Below are positions 1 through 10,343 of a stretch of 64,000 bases of DNA, piece by piece. The stretch is from Chytridium lagenaria (Eukaryota > Chytridiomycota > Chytridiomycetes > Chytridiales > Chytridiaceae), in contig JAHLKC010000097.1 of assembly GCA_025449115.1 (NCBI GenBank), positions 1-64,000 on the forward strand, written 5' to 3'. Both the position numbers and the translations under genes were made by a program. Positions within the stretch are counted from its first letter, which is position 1, and each line of letters starts with the position of its first letter. The notes beneath the pieces were generated by a model. It was not told the DNA's origin. It did no database searches and saw only the letters and a list, made by a program, of their open reading frames with translations.

Positions 1-796
1 ACGAGGAGGGACGCCATGTTCCAGAGCATCAGGTTCAGAGTGGTAGGTTGCGCTTTCTCCTTACCTTCTTTGATTTGCCAGTTTCTCATATTCTTGTAGT
101 ATCGCATAGGGTCAAAAAGATCCCAGACGGAAGGCAAGTTGTCTTAACGGAAAGAGTTGAAGAATTCCTTGAATGGGCTGCAAGGTGAGGAAGGCATAAT
201 TTCGACTGTTTTAACGGGATAAAAGATATTTTGAAATATCCGTCTGCTCTCTAGGCGACCAAGATTATGTTAATCAAGTTGTTGCGGTTCTTGACCCGAT
301 GCGTAACAAAATCACCGGTGCCGCTTATTCTGCTCGGCCAGAGTTTTTACATATTGATGCATCGCCACATCCCAAACGGCCACCGAAAGACCTTGCAACG
401 ATGTACACGTTTTGTGGACATATGAAGGGATTTGACATGCCGGATGGACCGCCGATCGATCCTATCATTATCGACGATAACGTTACGATGTGGCCGTTTG
501 AGCAGCAAGATCAAATCATTGTAAGCCTATTCCGTTGTCTTCGTTTCTAAACTCAATTTTGTCAGGCGGTCAGAGAAACACGAGGCGCGCCAGTTTGGAA
601 CGTGAATTTGATGCCGTTAATTCCGACGGTGTTGGGTGCTGTGCATACAGAATTTTTCCGGATATATGATAATTGGACGAAGGATCCGTCGGGGCCTGTG
701 CCATCGGCGACGAGACTTTATAAAGAGTATTTGAGGGCAGAGTTGGGGAGACGGATTGGTGATCCTGACCAGTCAAAGTATGCGGTTTCGATATGA
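1..796 (+). CDS. FCP1-homology (NIF/CTD-phosphatase-like) protein, 5' partial
   Basis: This is the 3' part of a gene entering from the left edge. I read exons at 1-42, 110-184, 255-520 and 566-796, with GT-AG introns between. The protein shows 'VEEFLEW', then 'DYVNQVVAVLDP', 'KDLATMY' and 'PIIIDDNVTMWPF'. In that order they resemble the FCP1 homology domain of the HAD superfamily: after the DxDxT site come the hhLDP and KDL segments and the late IxDD..WP motif. Known members dephosphorylate the RNA polymerase II C-terminal domain or related substrates. The N-terminal DxDxT is outside the window, so catalysis cannot be judged. The frames of exons 2 and 3 join only if one base is removed, possibly from the GGG near 175-177. 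About 75 residues after the domain ('NLMPLIPTVLGAVHTEFFRIYDN') match FCP1 proteins loosely. Confidence 0.55.
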
Positions 797-1102
797 GTTG
801 TTCCAAGCAAATGTTTTTCTGTTTGTTTTTGTTTTTTTTGGGTGCGATTGGATATCAGAGAGCGGATTCTTGTAATTTAACGTACATAAATATTCTTTTT
901 GTTTCGCCTTTTTATCTACTTTTTGACTCTAAAATATCGTGCCGTCAAAGGCTTATCTCGAGGGGCAACTTTCAATGTGTGACTTTTTATTTCAGGACAA
1001 TTCCTCTTTTGTGTCTGCGTCTTGCGATGGTCAGCAAAACCGAAGATGAGACTACATCGGCGCAGCATTCTCACGCATCTCCAGTTTTACCTCCCTCCAA
1101 GA

Positions 1103-4100
1103 ATGCACCTCTCCCTCATCCTCGCAACCCTGCTCCTCCTCATCACCATCACAACATCCGAGTCCACAAAGTACCCATCCTCTAAACTCAAGTCCGTCGC
1201 CAACCAACGTCACTCCATCAAGGTCAATTTCGCTGCACCCGAACAGGCCAAAAAAGCAGCTGAAAACAAGAACCCCGAATACCGTTTCATCAACATGTGG
1301 GGAAGTTTAGAAAGTTGAGAAGGGTTATACCTGGATCTTACATTGTTGAATTGGAGAAAGGAGTTAATGGACGTGAGATTGTTGAGAGGCATTTGAGGGA
1401 GTCTGGAGGTTTGAAGGAGGACGATATTATGTTTAGAACGGTGTTGGATACTGATATATTTAATGGGTGTCGTTTTCGGTTAATGAGGATGTTGGTTGGT
1501 TAATTTGTTTTCATAATGCTGAAGGATGCCCTAAGCTGTGATTCTTCATTTCTTACAGTTTCTTCCACAGATTTATCACATATCATATCTATCCCAAATG
1601 CTACCCAAGCATGGCCGGTAGCTTTTTTATCACTTTCTCCAACTCACCTTTTGTAGATCCGAAGAGTGAAACGAATCCGCCCATTCCGTATCGACAGCCG
1701 CACTCACACTAAAAGTGGCACCGATGAACGTTCAACGCCCTCCGATCTATCAACTCTCCACGCCCTCACTGGTGTTCTTAAAGCCAGAAAGGAATTAGGA
1801 CTTACAGGAAAAGGCATTAAAATTGCGATTATTGATTCTGGGGTTTATCATTTACATCCAGCATTGGGGGTGGATTCGGGCCAGGAAGAAGGTGGCATTT
1901 GGTGGGTTATATGCTGATGATATTGATTTTCTAATTGTATTTATTGCAGGATACGATCTTGTGGGAGATTATTATGTTGATGAGAGCAGTCATCCACAGC
2001 CGGATGATAACCCTCTTGATGATTGTAGCGTAGAAAGTCATGGAACGCATGTGGCAGGTGAGGATGAAGCGTGTGGGGTTGGGTGTTGATGTTTTCCAGG
2101 GATCATTGGAGCGGACGCGAAAAATATCACAAAGGAGGGTTTCGTGCCGCCGACTCCTTTTGAGGGAGTTGCGCCAGGTGCTACTTTGGTAAGTAATTTT
2201 ATGCACCCTTTTCTTTTTTTACGTGAGCATGGACTAACCTTTCTTTAGGGTGCATGTTAGTATTATAATATATCTATCATAAAGGCCTGACATTCATTAG
2301 ACCGAGTTTTCGGATGCGGAGCTGAATCCACTTCAACTGATATTTTAATGAAGGCCCTCTACATGGCCCATTTGGATGGAGCTGACGTGATCAATATGTC
2401 ATTGGTGGAGGACCGAGTTTTGGATTAGATGCTGATTCTATTGCTGCAGCACGTGTTGCTAATCGCGGTGTGTTAATTGTTGGTGCTGCAGGAAACGATG
2501 GTTATATATTTGTTAAATTTATTTAAGAGTATCACTTTTAGATATTATATTTACTAGAATTTTATTAGGATATCATGGTTTATTGACAAGTGGAGGTACC
2601 GGCTCCCATGATGACTTGATCAGTGTCGCCTCGTTCGACCAGTGTTGCAGCTCCAAGCTTCTCCTTCACATTAAATGGGGAAAATTACCCATACACTCCC
2701 TCCGAATCCGCTTCAAATCTCGACGAAACTCAATCCTATGAGTATATCTTTAATAGTAAGCGCTATCACTTCCCTGTCAATCTAACTTTTCAGACCCCGG
2801 AAGCGCTTCGTAACTCGGAAATCGTTGATGATGGCTGTCAAGGCCCCAAATTGAACGTGACCGGAAAGCTCGTCATATACGCATTCCAAAACAACGCCGG
2901 CTGCACATCCTACGTCCGTTTTCGAAAAGCATTTGAAGCAGGCGCCGCAGCTTGTCTCCAATACGATAATTCGAAAGTCGCGGATGGGATTCATCGCGTT
3001 GTAGGGTTTAAGAAATTGGTTGGAGGATCTGTGACGCGAGCTGTTGCGGAAGAGTTGTTAAAGACGAAAGAGGAAAAGGACGATGCGAAGATTAAGCTTA
3101 CGCTAGGGAAGTATGAGGGAGAGAGGTTGTTTAGTCATGCGACGAAGGCGATGGCGGGGAGGATGATTCCAGCGGGAAGAGTTTCAGGGTTTAGTTCCCC
3201 CGGACTGAGGGGGGATCTTATGATTAAGCCGGATATTGGTGCACCGGGAGCAAAGTATGTTTATAGCCCCGTCTCTATCTCAACCGTTGTACTAATAGTC
3301 ACATCTTTAAAAAAGTATCCTCTCCACAGTCTCACCAAAGGCGGCTTCAAAGGCTGGTATGCCATGGTCCTACAATCTGATGTCAGGTAAGAAAAAGTAG
3401 AAATTTGAAACTTATTATATAACAAATTTAAAGGCACTTCGATGGGCATCACCCTATCTTGCAGGAACACTAGCCCTGTATCTGGAAGCAAAAGGAATGG
3501 CGAAAAACCGGACCAAGAATGAAGAATCTTTAAAGCAGGAACGTGCCGAGATTTTGACGGCGTTCGCCAACACGGCTCGTCCAGCTCGATGGGCTAAAGA
3601 CTTGAAAAGATACAACTCGGTCGCCCTACAAGGGGCTGGATTGGTGGATGTGTATAGTGCCATTACAAGTCTTTCGACTGTAACCCCGCATGCGTTTTGT
3701 GAGTGAACGGAGTTGATATGTACGATTTCTAACGCGTTTTATAGCCCTCAATGATACTGAACATGCTCACGTTGTTCATAACATCACTGTTAAGAATAAT
3801 CATCAGAGATTGGTCACTTACACGATTGAAAGTGATGGTGCGGCAACGGCGTTTCCGTTTCTTGCAAACGGAAAGACGATGCCGGATGAGGTTCTTGAAG
3901 ACGATGTTGCACCAGTATGTTGTTTTGTTTCATTTGCGTATTTTTATTTAAAAAATATCAGTACTGACATTCAAACTAGGAGGTGAAATTTTCAAAAGGA
4001 CTCACAGAAAGGAGCTTCTCACTGAAAGCCGGAGAATCTCGAACCATCAAACTGGCATTCATCCCACCGTCTAATGCCGCTTCAAACCGTTTCCCAATCT

Positions 4101-4686
4101 ACTCTGGCTACGTGCGAGTGACATCCGACGCAACCGACATGCCAATTACGATTCCATATGCTGGGATGTTGGGAAAATGGCGAGACGCCAAAATATGGGT
4201 GGTCCCTGAATCCTACGAAGAAGCCTCAAAAAATCAGATCCCGCCGTCACCGGCGTCTTTGACTGGGTCGATTCTTCTGTGACGGGTGGACGGTTATCTC
4301 TTGTGAAAGCTGGGAGCGCTCTGAATGCATCCGATGGGATCATGTTGAAAACAGTTTTGGCATCGCCGTCACGGCTTGCCAGGATTGAGGTTGTGCGAGT
4401 TGATGCCGGCGTGAAGAACGAGGTTGGCGGAGATGAGGAGAAGGTTGAGGGATTGGTGGTTTTAGATCCGGATGATGCGTCGGCTGCTGCTGAGTTTCAT
4501 TTTGTGGCAAGGAATACGAGGACGGATGGGGACAGTGTTTTTGCGGAGAATACTTATATGTTTACGGGGGAGGTTACGAAGGATGGTGTTATTGCAACAC
4601 GGTTGCCCGAGGGACAGTATAAGATTAAATTCTCGGCTTTGAAACATGTGGGTGTTGGTTATTTTTCGTTTATTGGGTTTCGTTAA
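1103..4686 (+). CDS. Secreted subtilisin-like serine protease (S8) with PA insert and Fn3-like C-terminus, frame broken
   Basis: The start at 1103 begins a signal peptide ('MHLSLILATLLLLITITTSE'). An I9-type propeptide ('RRVIPGSYIVELEKG') follows. The catalytic triad is all visible: Asp in 'KIAIIDSGVYHLHPALG' (about 1824), His in 'SHGTHVAG' (2038), Ser in GTSM (about 3435). Between His and Ser lies a PA (protease-associated) domain (about 2620-3170), and then 'KPDIGAPGA'. After the Ser comes a beta-rich region like DUF1034/Fn3_5 (3760-4680). Introns include 1900-1950, 2057-2098, 3257-3315, 3388-3434 and 3702-3744. Four single-base breaks are visible: a missing G near 1300 and near 2405 (where 'MSLGGGPSFGLDADS' should be), an extra G at 3444-3446 ('GTSMASPYLAG' if removed), and an A-run change near 4230. 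Domain order fits fungal PA-containing subtilases that degrade protein outside the cell. It may be a pseudogene or a victim of assembly error. Confidence 0.8.
2404..2405 (+). other. Single-base frame break in subtilisin gene
   Basis: The frame read up to 'ADVINMS' stops at 2427-2429. Adding one G to the GG here restores the conserved glycine-rich segment and reads on to 'GVLIVGAAGNDG', the expected oxyanion-side motif of S8 proteases. Confidence 0.75.
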
Positions 4687-4967
4687 GGCTGATGATTTTT
4701 TTAGTTTTCGCATAATGATGAAGATAAGAATAACTTCGAGGTCATTTATTCGCCTTCGTTTAAACTGATGTATTGATGTATGGATGGTTAAGTTGCTGGA
4801 TGGAGACGTGATTATTAAAATATACCCATAGTTAAGATCAAAAGTGTTATTATTAAACGGAATCTAAATTTTATTCTGAATTGCTGTCAAATGCCTAGCC
4901 TGCAGTTGGGAGATAAAATGTAAACAATGTTATTTATAATTTGAACGACACCGAGTCATTTGTAATC

Positions 4968-5041
4968 GGTAGTTTTCTGTAGGAGTTAAAACGAAGTAGT
5001 AATAGGTAGTTTTCTCTATGAGTTCAAACGAAGTAAAGTTA
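4968..5041. repeat. Imperfect 37-bp tandem duplication
   Basis: Unit 1 is 4968-5004 and unit 2 is 5005-5041. They align without gaps, with a handful of substitutions. No coding meaning is apparent. Confidence 0.7.
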
Positions 5042-5161
5042 TATACTGTGCAAGTCATACTTCTGCCGCTCGAAGTGGTATAACGGGTGTCGCTAAGGTT
5101 GTAAACTGGCTCGCGATCGAGTGTTTAAGTACAGTGTCAGACTTTGTGTGATATCTACGGT

Positions 5162-5179
5162 GGTGCACCATGGTGCACC
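5162..5179. repeat. Perfect 18-bp palindrome
   Basis: GGTGCACCATGGTGCACC equals its own reverse complement. It is isolated in intergenic DNA and could be a dimeric protein-binding site or chance. Confidence 0.7.
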
Positions 5180-5812
5180 TGGTGGAGAATAGGGCATAAG
5201 GCATGTTCCTTAGTTTTTTTAAAATCAACACTTCGTATAATATGTATGAGCGTATGAAAGTCATTTTGTTCCATGATCGTTTCATGTGGTGAAACTGTTT
5301 GTCTTAATCTTTTCATGCTGGAACATAACATGAATCAAAGCATAAAGGATCAAAGGCGGATCAAGGCGAGAAGGAGATGTTTCTGAAACAGCAATCGACT
5401 GCGGCGCCCATGCATAATGCATTGACGCCCTTCCACCCATGCCCTTCCACCATTTTAATTTTCTTTTATTTCTTACGAATGCGCCGTTTTCTTTTTTTTT
5501 CTTATTTATTTTCTCCCTTTGGTTCAAGATCAAAAAACTTGTCTTTCCTATTTAACCTTGTTCAGGTTACTCAAACAATTTAATAAATTTGCCTTTAAGA
5601 CCTTGACATTAATTGAAATAAAGTTATGTGTGACAAGAGCAAAACTCTAAAACGTTTTACTCCTCCTTTGGTCTCGCCGCCCAAGAATTTAAAAGTCCCT
5701 TTAAAAGATACTCCTTTTTTTTTCTCTGTTGAAGAAAACCTTTTCCATCCCTCCTACATAATATCCCCCATTGCGTTGTATTTTTCTTATAGACGATAGA
5801 TAGAAAGAAAGA

Positions 5813-8631
5813 ATGATCTTCAACACCATCATCGGCATCGTCGCCGCCGCTGCCTCTGCTTCAGCACTCTCCATTGCAGAGATCCAAGGCCCCGCCTGGG
5901 TGTCCCCCTACGCCGGCCAAACCGTCAAAGATATCCGTGGTGTCGTCACAGTCGTTGACGTCCACCTTCCCGCCATCTACATCCAATCCCTTGAGCCCGA
6001 CAACGACCCCGCACTTCTGAAGCTCTCTACCTCAACTTTGCTGCAAACCGTGCACAATTCAGCAAGCTCGTCTTTACGGACAATGTTCGCCCGGAACTGT
6101 GTTGAAGATTGGTGAGGGACTTGTTGCGGAGACAGCTACGGCTGCGAACAACCCGTGATTTCCAGAATCTCCAGACTTCGCTTGAGAACATGAAGGATGT
6201 TGTTAAGGATGGGGAGGCTGCGATTCCAGAGCCCATCAAGCTCGGTGATAAGACATTTAAGTTTACTACAGCCCTGAGCCTTACTCTATGGATCTTGCCA
6301 GGACTGCTGAGCAGATCAACGTTACAGCCACTAACCTTCCCTTGACTTGACGTAAGATCACCATTCTTTACATTTCACCTGTGTAGTTCTGTATTTAATT
6401 CCGTCTTAGCGTGCTTATGACTACTAGAGTCCATCGAGAACATGTACATCGAAGTTACCGACCCCCTCGTGACAGCTCGCAGCGCACGACCTGGACAACT
6501 CTCCATCGTCCCAACGCCGGCAAGAACTCCATGTACATCAACTCTTACGGCGGTCTACTATGAGCGCAGACAGCCCTCAACCAGCTGACAGGTTCCTTCT
6601 TGAGCCGTCTCTTGATGTTTCATTCGCGGTCCCTACCGACTTTAGTGCTCCTATTCCTCAACGTGCCACTCTCCCTGCTGCCGTCATGGGCGACATTCTT
6701 ACGTCGTTTAAGGGCACTATTTCTTGGAGGACCGATAGCTGGAGGTTGAGGTCTTCCACTGGAAACATTGCCATCGCCAAGGCCAAGGAATACGTAAGAA
6801 AATTACCTGTTTCTGCTCTACACTCCCATAATCAATATGCTAACAATTATCATCACATACAGGTTGAGCCTATTGCCAAGTTCAAGAAGGAGAGGAGCGA
6901 CTGCAGTCTCGTCCTTGCCAGTTACAACATCGAAAACTTCTGGGCCGCCGATGGTACCAACCGCGCTTTGGCTCTCGCCCGCCACGTCACCAAAAATTTA
7001 GCCACGCCTGACCTTGTCCTCATCCAAGAGCTCGCCGACGATGACGGAAACTCCACTGGCAGCGGTCTCGTCAGCTCCGACAAGAACCTCCAAGTCCTTA
7101 TCGATGCAATCACGACCGTCGGTGGACCCAAGTACGAGTACCTCTACATTGCTCCCAACAACGGTTCAGACGGTGGTGCCCCTGGACTTAACATCCGTAA
7201 CGCTTATCTTTACAACCCTGCTCGTCTCTCCCTCCCTGCTCTTGGTGGCGTTGGTGGCACTGACGACACTCAAGAGGTTCTGAAGTCCACTGACGGATCC
7301 CCTTCCCTCAAGTACAACCCTGGCCGCATCGACCCCCTCGACACTGCTTGGGATGAAACCCGTAAACCCCTCAGCGCTCAGTTCGAATTTAACGGTCGCC
7401 AAATTTTTGTTGTCAACAACCACATGTCGTCCAAAAGCGGCAGTGGTCTCATTCCATTTGGTAACATCCAACCCGCTGTGAACGGTCAACACGACAGACG
7501 TGTCCTTCAAGCCAAGTCGGTTGCTAAATTTGTTAACAAGATCCACGCTATCGATTCTGAGCGATTGTTATTGTTGGTGGTGATTTCAACGAGTTCTACT
7601 TTGTCGGAGCTATGAAGACCCTTGTTGAGGAGACTTCTCTCTACAACCTCCATGATCTTCTTCCCGTTGCAGAAAGGTTCACTTACGCTTTTGACGGATA
7701 CACTCAAACCATTGACCATTTCCTCGTCCCTAAGTGCGATTGCATTGATAGCGAGATTCTCCCCATCCACGTCAACAACCCTGGCCCCCTCGTTGTTCCT
7801 AGAATCTCTGACCACGATGCCCTTGTTGCTCAAATCGATATTTGCAAGTGTGGACAGAAGCCCCCATCTACCACCACTGCCTCTGCTCCTGCTTCAACAA
7901 CTACCCCTTGTGACTCCAAGACTTCCACCAAGGCAGCTGCCACGTCGACCACCACTCCTTGCAGCACCGCCACCGCAGCTGCTACCGTCTCTACGGCCAC
8001 TGCCGCATATGGTTCTACCACCACTGCTAAGGCACCCGTATCCTCCACCACCCCTTGCGACACCGCCACCAAGACTGCTGGAGTCTCCACCACTACCGCC
8101 AAAGCTCCCGCCTCTTCCACGACCCCTTGCGACAAGACCACCACCACTGCCAAGGCTGTCGTCTCCACCGGTGTTTACGATGCTACAAAATCCGTGATCG
8201 TCTCCACCACTACCGCCAAAGCTCCCGCCTCTTCCACGACCCCTTGCGACAAGACCACCACCACCGCCAAGGCTGTCGTCTCCACCGGTGTCTACGATGC
8301 TACAAAGCCCGTGATCGTCTCCACTACCAAAGCACCCGTTTCCGTCACCACCCCCTGCGACACCACCACCGCGAAGGCCGTCGTCACGACCAAAGCTCCC
8401 GTTTCCACCGAAGCTCCCTGCGATGACGAAGATGACGTGAAACCCGTCGTCCCCTCGACAAAGCCTTACTCCGCTCCTCCATCCATTAAAACCGGTGGTG
8501 TCGCGACACCCATCGCAACGCCCAAGACTGCTACCCCCGCATCTACTAAGAACCTTGTTGTGAGCGGTGCGGAAAAGAACGTGGTTGGCTTCTTTGTTGT
8601 GTTGGTTGCTTGTGTGGTTGCTGCTTTTTAA
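5813..8631 (+). CDS. GPI-anchored ExeM-like extracellular nuclease (EEP fold), frame broken
   Basis: The start at 5813 gives a signal peptide ('MIFNTIIGIVAAAASASALS'). Next is an OB-like segment typical of ExeM/NucH extracellular nucleases ('SPYAGQTVKDIRGVVTVVD', 'DNDPATSEALYL' after correction, 'ESIENMYIEVTDPLVT'). The endonuclease/exonuclease/phosphatase domain lies at about 6890-7850 and carries its signature residues: 'ASYNIENFW', 'DLVLIQELADDDG', 'VVNNHMSS', 'GGDFNEF' (after correction) and 'ISDHDALVAQI'. A Thr/Ser/Ala/Pro stalk of about 220 residues follows, and then a hydrophobic tail ('NVVGFFVVLVACVVAAF') that looks like a GPI signal. The intron 6794-6862 is in phase; another lies at about 6351-6427. 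Frame breaks occur near 6012, 6093, 6150 and 7562 (a missing G restores GGDFNEF), with at least one more between 6480 and 6560. It should hydrolyse extracellular DNA or RNA at the cell surface. Confidence 0.78.
8084..8317 (+). repeat. Two near-identical 117-bp repeats coding the Thr-rich stalk
   Basis: Copies at 8084-8200 and 8201-8317 differ at only a few positions. Each codes 39 residues starting 'STTTAKAPASSTTPCDKTTT' and ending in the GVYDATK block. Shorter degenerate TTPCD units flank them. They look like recent in-frame duplications lengthening a cell-wall-spanning stalk. Confidence 0.85.
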
Positions 8632-8634
8632 CAC

Positions 8635-9179
8635 CGTGTCTGCTCACATCGCTTTTGAATGGCGTTCGTGAATCGCCCTTGATGATCGGGCATGTTTTTT
8701 CCAACTCGATTTTGTGCTTTTTTTCCACTTGCATCGCTTTAATATTATTTCATGACGGTTTATTATACATTTTCCCAAATTTGTAAGAGATGCCACCAGA
8801 ATGAAGTATAGAACGGCAAAAGTATTCAGAACTATTCAATGATAGTACATCTACAAAATCGAGAACGTGGAGCTGCACGTTTTATTTTTGTTTTGTTATT
8901 CCAAGAGTCCCATTCGTCGTATTTTAGTACAGGTATTGCAAGGTAATGATCACTCACTTGATGTTGAACTCCATCACCTTCCTCACCCATAAACCTCCCA
9001 TTTTTACTTCGACGTGAATCACGAACTGAAGATTTCCCACCACTGTTCCAATCGCGCTCAGGTTTTCTCTCCTTTCCAAAACTTCATTATTTCTATCCCT
9101 TTAAAATTACGTCCTTTCTTCAAATTCTCCTAAACATCCATCATTTACACCTTCTTAATTAAACACTGCGATCCGTACC
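8635..9179. other. Intergenic region
   Basis: I see no gene here. It holds the 3' region of the nuclease gene and the pyrimidine-rich upstream region of the next gene (about 9060-9175). Confidence 0.6.
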
Positions 9180-9832
9180 ATGCGAGTCTACCGAGGTCAA
9201 ACTCTTCCCATCCCTGTCGACCGTCGCTACATTCGGTCACGTCTTAAGAGATACACTGGTCCCATTGTGGAGGCCGTCAAGGTGAGATTTTGTGAACATT
9301 CCTTGCTGATGTGTGTAGGTTACGACTGTTGAGAGCATAAACGCCATGTCTAACACGACGAGAGGAATTCTCCGCTGTATTTTCGAAAAGGTTAGAAGAG
9401 GTGTGTGGTAAGAGCTAACGTGATCAGATACACTAGGCGTGGAGAGCTGTTGACGAAGACGACGTTGAGGTTGGAGCTTTTGAATGGAAACAAGTTCCGG
9501 AAAAAGCACCTGCCGTCGAACTGGTGGTTCTCGTGCAGAATAACGACAAGGTTAGACTGGAGTCCTATGATATCGCGTTTAACTCACTTTTATAAGCACA
9601 CCGATGATGGCCACCCAAAAGAGATTTACGGGAACGACGGTTTTCTTCACCCGCTTGCATCCACCGATAGAAAATGTGCGGCAGCAAAGATTCAAAAAAA
9701 GGGATGGGAAGTGCCCGCGATTGTGAGGCTGTGGAGGAAATCACGGATAGTTATGGGCGCTGCAGTTGGGGGTTGGTTAATTCTGGGGTTTGGAATATGG
9801 GGAAGCTGAAGGAGCTGTCGGAAGTTGTTTAA
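9180..9832 (+). CDS. Hypothetical protein, about 175 aa, unknown family
   Basis: The start at 9180 reads 'MRVYRGQTLPIPVDRRYIRS'. I read exons at 9180-9281, 9319-9390 and 9437-9550, joined by short introns (37 and 46 nt) with GT-AG ends. A fourth exon begins at 9597 ('HTDDGHPKEIYGNDGF'). Reading in one frame gives a hydrophobic C-terminus and stops at 9807-9809. If one base is added to the A-run near 9670, it continues instead as 'MCGSKDSKKGMG...DCEAVEEITDSYG...' and stops at 9830-9832. The second reading looks more like a normal globular protein. I recognise no domain. Exon structure and conserved-looking composition support a real gene, but its function is unknown. Confidence 0.5.
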
Positions 9833-10343
9833 GAGAGTTTTTTGAGTGTTTGTGGGGGTACGCGTATAATGAATGGGCTTCTTCGGCTCATCCTACTAGT
9901 AAGCTTGAGGTCGTTCAAGTGAAAAGTGATTATCTGCAAGGAATTTTTTATAAAGTACGCTCGTCTTCAATATTCAACTTCTTTCTCTTATCTTCTCGAC
10001 CCATTGTACCCGCTCCGTATTCTCTTCAGCTTTCGGCTCACTTCCGCGCAAACATCGACTTCATCTAGTCAACTCTCTTACGATTATTATCGGGTCACGA
10101 TTCTTATGGATTCTTATGGATAAACAATAATAGTAATAATATTGAACTTGCATTTTAAAGTTATCTCGTAAAGAAGTAGGAAATTGGACGCCGGAAATGA
10201 AGAATGAAAGCAATTGTTGAACATAAAAACAATAAACGGCTTTAAATAACAGAGAAAATATATTTGCGGGCAACACTACATTTGAAGCCACGTCTTTCTA
10301 TAAACAAAACACAGTCAAGGTCTAAAGAGTGGATCTGAAAAAT
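9833..10343. other. Intergenic region
   Basis: No gene is supported. It holds the converging 3' ends of the unknown gene and the sugar transporter. Confidence 0.5.

Larger units (their letters stand above)
4687..5812. other. Intergenic region with a 37-bp imperfect tandem repeat and an 18-bp palindrome
   Basis: I see no gene here. The region is AT-rich. It holds two imperfect 37-bp copies at 4968-5004 and 5005-5041 (both contain GGTAGTTTTCT and AAACGAAGTA). A perfect palindrome lies at 5162-5179. The right end is the T/C-rich upstream region of the nuclease gene. Confidence 0.6.

Noticed and set aside
8084..8317. CRISPR-like repeat array
   Set aside because: Only two long in-frame copies inside a coding region, without spacers; this is a eukaryotic genome.
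7894..8634. Minus-strand Gly-rich open frame of 246 codons
   Set aside because: It mirrors the Thr-rich repeat stalk of the nuclease; low-complexity artefact.
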